Part shown: positions 60,032 through 64,000 of the stretch, in pieces
Position numbering within the stretch: position 1 is the first letter of the stretch
Layout of the letters: each line of letters begins with the position of its first letter
Assembly (NCBI RefSeq): GCF_012396365.1
Contig: NZ_JAAXPG010000020.1
Span: 62,001-126,000 of the forward strand
Origin: Nocardiopsis alborubida
GTDB lineage: Bacteria > Actinomycetota > Actinomycetes > Streptosporangiales > Streptosporangiaceae
Reading direction: 5' to 3'
DNA length: 64,000 nucleotides
Made by a program: the position numbers and the translations under genes
The notes under the pieces: generated by a model
Told to the model about the DNA's origin: nothing
Database searches by the model: none
What the model saw: the letters and a program-made list of their open reading frames with translations, nothing else

Positions 60032-61169
60032 AAAGGCCGCGGAAGAAGGCGCGGATGTCGTCCGCGAGCAGCTCCGCCTCCTCCATCGCGGGGAAGTGAC
60101 CGCCCTCGGTGAACTCGCTCCAGTGGCCGATCGCCTTCCCCGGGTCCACCGCGCGGCGCATGAGCGGATGGGTGTCGAACACGGCCCATCCGGACGGCAC
60201 GTCGGAGGCCGTGACCAGGTCGACCCCGGAGTGCGCGGACTCGTAGTAGAACTGCGCGCTCGACGCGCCGCTGCGGGTGAACCAGTACAGGCTGATGTTC
60301 GTGAGGAGCTGGTCGCGGTCGACCGTCTCGTCCGGCGTCCGGTAGGCGCCGCCGGATCTGGTCCTGAACTTCTCGGCGATCCACGCGAGCTGGCCGACCG
60401 GCGAGTCGGTGAGCGCCGCGCCGATCGTGTCGGGGCGGTGGTCCTGCATCGCCAGGTACCCGCGCTCGGCCGCGGCCTCGGCGCGCACCGCCTCGATCTG
60501 GGCCGTCTCGTCGTCGGACAGACCGTCGGGGTAGGGGAACCTGTCGCCGAGCAGCCCGAGCCACCGGGGGTCGCTGCCGATGTGCGTGCCGATGACGCGC
60601 TCCGGGTGGAGCGCCGCGAGGCGGCCGGCGGTGCCCGCACCGATGTCGGTGCCGTGGGCCGCGAACCTCTCGTAGCCCAGACGCGTCATGATCTCGGCGT
60701 AGGCCTCCGTCGTCCGCGCCAGCTCCCAGCCGGTCCCTGACAGAGGGGTGGAGAACCCGAAGCCGGGCAGCGACGGGATGACCACGTGGAAGTCGTCGGT
60801 CAGCAGCGGGACGAGCCGCCGGTACTCGACGAACGAGCCCGGCCAGCCGTGGTTCAGGATCAGCGGGGTCGCCTCCGGGTTCGCCGATCGCACGTGGACG
60901 ACGTGGAACGTCTGGCCGTCGACGACCGTCGTGGACTGTCCGTACTCGTTGAGCCCCTCCTCCTGCGCACGCCAGTCGAACCCGTCGCGCCAGTACTCGG
61001 CGAGCTCCCTCAGGTACGCCAGCGGGATGCCGCGGCTGAAGTCGGTGCGGTCTTCTCGGCCCGGCACGGGGGCCGGCCAGCGCGTGCGCGCCAGCCGGTC
61101 GCGCAGGTCGTCGACGTCGGCCTGCGGGATGTCGATGCAAAACGGTGTGAGTGCGTTGTTCGCGTTCAT
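60027..61169 (-). CDS. epoxide hydrolase (EHN family alpha/beta hydrolase)
   Basis: A 380-residue enzyme. The N-terminal EHN cap (FCIDIPQADVDDLRDRLART, RTDFSRGIPLAYLRELAEYW) is followed by the alpha/beta-hydrolase core: oxyanion motif NHGWPGSFVEYRRL, IPSLPGFGFS, the nucleophile elbow AAHGTDIGAGTAGRLAALHP (Asp nucleophile, GTDIG), and the catalytic His near GGHFPAMEE. It hydrates epoxides to diols. ATG start. It is divergent from a WYL regulator 63 bp away that likely controls it. Confidence 0.92.
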   Translation of the reverse strand: MNANNALTPFCIDIPQADVDDLRDRLARTRWPAPVPGREDRTDFSRGIPLAYLRELAEYWRDGFDWRAQEEGLNEYGQSTTVVDGQTFHVVHVRSANPEATPLILNHGWPGSFVEYRRLVPLLTDDFHVVIPSLPGFGFSTPLSGTGWELARTTEAYAEIMTRLGYERFAAHGTDIGAGTAGRLAALHPERVIGTHIGSDPRWLGLLGDRFPYPDGLSDDETAQIEAVRAEAAAERGYLAMQDHRPDTIGAALTDSPVGQLAWIAEKFRTRSGGAYRTPDETVDRDQLLTNISLYWFTRSGASSAQFYYESAHSGVDLVTASDVPSGWAVFDTHPLMRRAVDPGKAIGHWSEFTEGGHFPAMEEAELLADDIRAFFRGLS

Positions 61170-61185
61170 GGCACCGACGTTTCCA

Positions 61186-61217
61186 GGCAATGCGGCAGGT
61201 GAGCTTCCGCGATTGCC
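61186..61217. promoter_or_regulatory. inverted repeat in the epoxide hydrolase/WYL divergent promoter
   Basis: GGCAAT (61186-61191) pairs with ATTGCC (61212-61217), with further CGG/CCG pairing inside, in the only 63 bp between the two divergent start codons. It is the likely WYL-regulator operator. Confidence 0.55.
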
Positions 61218-61232
61218 GAAATGCTGGGGGAC

Positions 61233-62195
61233 ATGTTGGAGACCTCGGCCCGCCTGCTCGAACTGCTGTCACTGCTCCAGCTCAAGCGCGACTGGACGAG
61301 CTCCGAGCTCGCCGGCCGGCTCGGTGTGAGCACGAGGACCGTGCGCACCGACATCGGCAAACTGCGCTCGCTCGGCTATCCCGTGGACGCGCGCCCCGGC
61401 GTCGCGGGCGGGTACCGGCTGGCCGCCGGGACGGCGATGCCCCCACTGCTGCTCGACGACGACGAGGCCGTCGCCGTCGCGGTCGGACTGGGCGCGGTCG
61501 CGACCCAGAGGCTCGGCGTCGAGGAGACGTCGCTCACCGCGCTCGCGAAGCTGGAGCAGGTGCTGCCCTCGCGCCTGCGTCGGCGCGTCGAGGCGGTACG
61601 CGAGGCGACGAGCGTCGTTCCGGGAGCCGAACCGCCGCTCGACCTCTCGCTCCTCGGCGCGGTCGCTGCCGCGGTCCGCGGCCACGAACGGCTCCGGTTC
61701 GGATACACCAAGCCCGGGGGCGGCGAAGGGGCACGCCACACCGAACCACGACGGCTGGTGAGCTGGGGGCCGCTCTGGTACCTGCTCGCGTGGGATCTCG
61801 ACCGCGACGACTGGCGGATCTTCCGTGTCGACCGCATGGTTCCGCACGCACCGACGGGCGTGCGGTTCCGGCCGCGCGTGATCCCGGGGGACGATGCAGT
61901 GGAGTACGTCGTCGGACGCGTCAGCAAGGCGGCCTGGAAGTACCGCGCCCGGGTGCTCGTGCACGCTCCCGCCGCCAGGGTCGCCGCGAAGATCCCCGTC
62001 CCGGTCGACATCGAGGCGGTCGACGAGACCACGTGCCGTGTCGAGCTGGGTTCCGACGACCCGGACCGGCTCGCGCTGTGGATGACGCAGCTCGACGCCG
62101 ACATCGAGGTGGTCGACGGAGACGAGCTCGCGGCGGCGTTCGACCGCCTCGCGACGAGGCTGCGCCGCGCGGCGGGTGGCGCGTCCACGACGTGA
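61233..62195 (+). CDS. WYL-domain (YafY-type) transcriptional regulator
   Basis: A 320-residue regulator. N-terminal winged HTH (ARLLELLSLLQLKRDWTSSE then LAGRLGVSTRTVRTDIGKLR), WYL domain with GGYRLAAGTAMPPLLLDDDE, and the ligand-sensing strand pattern HTEPRRLVSWGPLWYLLAWD followed by RIFRVDRM. WYL regulators bind nucleotide or nucleic-acid-like ligands and often control an adjacent gene. The ATG at 61233 is preceded by GGGGGA; the ATG four codons earlier is less likely. Probable regulator of the divergent epoxide hydrolase. Confidence 0.9.
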   Translation: MLETSARLLELLSLLQLKRDWTSSELAGRLGVSTRTVRTDIGKLRSLGYPVDARPGVAGGYRLAAGTAMPPLLLDDDEAVAVAVGLGAVATQRLGVEETSLTALAKLEQVLPSRLRRRVEAVREATSVVPGAEPPLDLSLLGAVAAAVRGHERLRFGYTKPGGGEGARHTEPRRLVSWGPLWYLLAWDLDRDDWRIFRVDRMVPHAPTGVRFRPRVIPGDDAVEYVVGRVSKAAWKYRARVLVHAPAARVAAKIPVPVDIEAVDETTCRVELGSDDPDRLALWMTQLDADIEVVDGDELAAAFDRLATRLRRAAGGASTT

Positions 62196-62271
62196 GTCCC
62201 GGCCGGGTGGCTTCCAGGACCTGCTGCGGTGCCTCTGCCCGAGGGAGCGGGCCGGTGCCCCCCCGCGGCTG

Positions 62272-64000
62272 CTAGGAGGAGGTCTCCCAGCGCCCGGCGA
62301 CCAGGTCGACGGCCTGGTCGGCCAGCTCCTCGCCCCACCCCTGGAACTCCAGCAGGGCCTCCCGGAACCGCGCGACCTTCCGGAAGAGCTCCCCGTACCG
62401 CCTCTGCTCCTCCACGGGCAGCACCGGAAGCCGCATCCGGGACGGGTCGATCCTCAGGTGCCCCCGCATGCTGCTGCTCACCCGGGTGATGTTCTGGCTC
62501 TCCCCGGAGCTGGTGACGAACCCCGCCAGGAACCACGGGTCGACCGCGCCCGGGTTCGTGCGCACCACGTACAGGCCGCCGCCCGGGTGGGCGCCCGCGT
62601 CGTCCCCGGTCGCCACCCGCGCGGCGGGCCTCGGCGCCACCGCCGGGATGAGGACGTCGCCCTCCTGGATCGGGGGGTTGCGCATCGGGTCGGCGTCCAC
62701 CTCCTCCGTGCGCGAGGCCCCCGCCCCCCGCACCACGTCCTCACCGGTGACCACCCTGGCGCTGGTGCGCGGGCCCGCCTCCTCCGCCGAACGCCGGGGG
62801 AGGGGCCGCCGGATCGTCACCGACCCGGCCCGGGCCAGCTCGCCCAGCGTGACCACCCCGACCGCCTCGCCGCCGGGCTCGGCCCCGGGAGCCTCGGGCA
62901 GGAGCGTGCGCAGTGTGCGCAGCGCGCCCTCCAGGCGCGTGCGCCGCTCGGCGAACAGATCCAGGTCACCCGCCGCGGCGCGCGGAACCGGAAGGCGCGT
63001 GCGGGGGGTCAGGTCGACGTCCTCGTCCAGCAGGTCGACCACCTCCAGCGTCCGCGCCACCCCCGGATGCTCGTCGAAGCCCTCCGGGTCGGCCAGGTAC
63101 TCCCGCCAGAGCCGGTCGATCCGGCCGAGGACCCCGCCCGGCGCGGAGGTCTGCCCGGGCTCGTGCGGGGCGGTGTCCACGAGCAGCACGGGAGCGGGAA
63201 CCGTGTCCCGCTCCGGACGGCGCAGCACCCACAGCTGGAGGGGAACGGCGTAGTGGGCCGCGAACCCGGGCGGGAGCGAGACCACCGCGCGGAAGGCGCC
63301 CGCGCGCAGCAGCGACCGGCGGATGCGCCGACCCGAGGGTCGCTGGGCGGCGCCCGGGGGCATCAGCACGACCGCCGAACCGCCCGGACGGAGCAGGGAC
63401 AGGCAGTGCTGGACCCAGGCCAGGTCGGACTCCAGGCGCGGGGGGACCCCGTGGGTCCACCGGGGGTCCTCCGCGAGTTCCTCGCCGCCCCAGTTGCGCT
63501 CGCCGAACGGCGGGGCGCACACGACCGCGCCGGCGCCGTCCGCGCCGTCCGGTGTGGTCGGGGCGAACGCGGGAAGGCGCAGCGCGTCGGCCACACGCAG
63601 GCCCGTGCCCTTGGTCAGGGCCCCGGCGAAGGCCAGGCGCAGGGCGGCCAGCCACACCGAGGCGGCGTCCCGGTCCTGCCCCAGCAGGGCGCGCCGGCCG
63701 CCGCGCGCGGCGGCGAGCAGCAGTCCGCCCCGCCCGCACGCGGGGTCGGCCACGGTTCCGGCGGGGCCGGTTCCGGCGTCCCCGTCCCCGGTGTTCCCGA
63801 CTCCGGTTCCGACTCCGGCCAGGCTCACCATGAGGTCGGCCAACTCGGGCGGGACCGTGTGCGAGCCGGAGGGGGAGCGCTGGTCCAGGCGATTGAGCAG
63901 GTGCTCGAAGGCGGTCCGCGGGTCGCTCTCCCGCGCGGCGCGCACCGCCGCGTCGGCCAACGGACCCAGCTGGGCGTCCGGAACGGATTCGGGGCGGCGC
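62272..64000 (-). CDS. N-6 DNA methylase-like protein (partial, runs off window)
   Basis: At least 576 residues; the coding frame continues past the right edge, so the N-terminus is missing. It carries an HsdM-type methyltransferase core: SAM motif I ADPACGRGGLLLAAA and a motif IV region VVCAPPFGERNWGG, then ESDLAWVQHCLSLLRPGGSA. Motif IV of N6-adenine methylases is normally NPP[FY]; here it is APPF, so the catalytic Asn is absent. The C-terminal half has a target-recognition-like pattern (EGDVLIPAVAPRPAARVATG, DPWFLAGFVTSSGESQNITR). It may be a non-canonical methylase or a DNA-binding relative. No restriction or specificity gene is visible within the window. Confidence 0.8.
   Translation of the reverse strand, partial: RRPESVPDAQLGPLADAAVRAARESDPRTAFEHLLNRLDQRSPSGSHTVPPELADLMVSLAGVGTGVGNTGDGDAGTGPAGTVADPACGRGGLLLAAARGGRRALLGQDRDAASVWLAALRLAFAGALTKGTGLRVADALRLPAFAPTTPDGADGAGAVVCAPPFGERNWGGEELAEDPRWTHGVPPRLESDLAWVQHCLSLLRPGGSAVVLMPPGAAQRPSGRRIRRSLLRAGAFRAVVSLPPGFAAHYAVPLQLWVLRRPERDTVPAPVLLVDTAPHEPGQTSAPGGVLGRIDRLWREYLADPEGFDEHPGVARTLEVVDLLDEDVDLTPRTRLPVPRAAAGDLDLFAERRTRLEGALRTLRTLLPEAPGAEPGGEAVGVVTLGELARAGSVTIRRPLPRRSAEEAGPRTSARVVTGEDVVRGAGASRTEEVDADPMRNPPIQEGDVLIPAVAPRPAARVATGDDAGAHPGGGLYVVRTNPGAVDPWFLAGFVTSSGESQNITRVSSSMRGHLRIDPSRMRLPVLPVEEQRRYGELFRKVARFREALLEFQGWGEELADQAVDLVAGRWETSS

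Noticed and set aside
1-64000. tRNA, rRNA, integrase and attachment-site signals
   Set aside because: None was recognised by eye on either strand, so the defence-rich region cannot be called an integrated element from this window alone.

Overview
The window is chromosomal DNA of a high-GC actinomycete. Codon third positions are almost all G or C, GTG and TTG starts are frequent, and the gene families (MmyB-type regulators, DUF574 methyltransferase, SAV_2336-type proteins, Tat-exported amidase, GH11 xylanase with CBM2) point to the Nocardiopsis/Streptomyces sphere. Nocardiopsis is my best guess; it is an inference, not something read directly from a marker gene. No rRNA, tRNA, CRISPR array or complete insertion sequence was seen.

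Layout. 0-34.6 kb is a loose collection of small transcription units. They comprise two SDR oxidoreductases; a scar of broken genes (DUF262/GmrSD-like and exonuclease/BRCT-like pieces, 2.0-3.0 kb); an EthD protein divergent from a MerR regulator; an exported amidase; several actinobacterial housekeeping or hypothetical genes; and a tightly coupled unit of unknown gene, Fic enzyme and helicase-associated protein (11.2-14.8 kb). A frameshifted remnant of a Wadjet JetA (TIGR02677) gene lies at 15.2-16.0 kb. After it come an StyA-like flavin monooxygenase, a FUSC exporter, a secreted xylanase, a FurA-catalase operon, an acyl-CoA synthetase, an alcohol/glucose dehydrogenase, and two MmyB regulators divergent from their presumed targets (an MFS pump and an SDR).

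The outstanding region is 34.6-54.6 kb, about 20 kb transcribed entirely leftward. It holds two elaborate NTP-dependent systems side by side. The first (46449 down to 34656) encodes an exported membrane-anchored vWA protein, a 1057-residue tubulin/FtsZ-like protein, a polytopic membrane protein, a membrane-anchored apparent pseudokinase, a zinc-ribbon TRAFAC-type GTPase and a tail-anchored partner protein resembling GTPase-associated protein 1. The second (54582 down to 48384) encodes a trypsin-like protease with a long C-terminal region, a MoxR AAA+ ATPase and a SAV_2336-NB-ARC fusion. This matches the vWA-MoxR-associated (VMAP) conflict-system architecture. Two unassigned genes (48219-46777) sit between them. 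Start/stop overlaps or gaps of a few bases run through most of each cluster, so each looks like one operon. A good sigma-70-type promoter lies in the low-GC gap before the vWA gene. My reading is a sensor-switch-effector system at the membrane (first cluster) next to a proteolytic/STAND cascade (second cluster), possibly antiphage or self/non-self; function is inferred from architecture only.

54.6-64 kb returns to ordinary genes: a beta-lactamase-fold serine hydrolase, a YchJ protein, a large hypothetical protein, a lipoprotein metallophosphoesterase, an epoxide hydrolase divergent from a WYL regulator, and an N-6 DNA methylase-like gene running off the right edge. The broken Wadjet and DUF262 fragments, the Fic unit, the two conflict clusters and the methylase together make the window look like a defence-rich region with past turnover.
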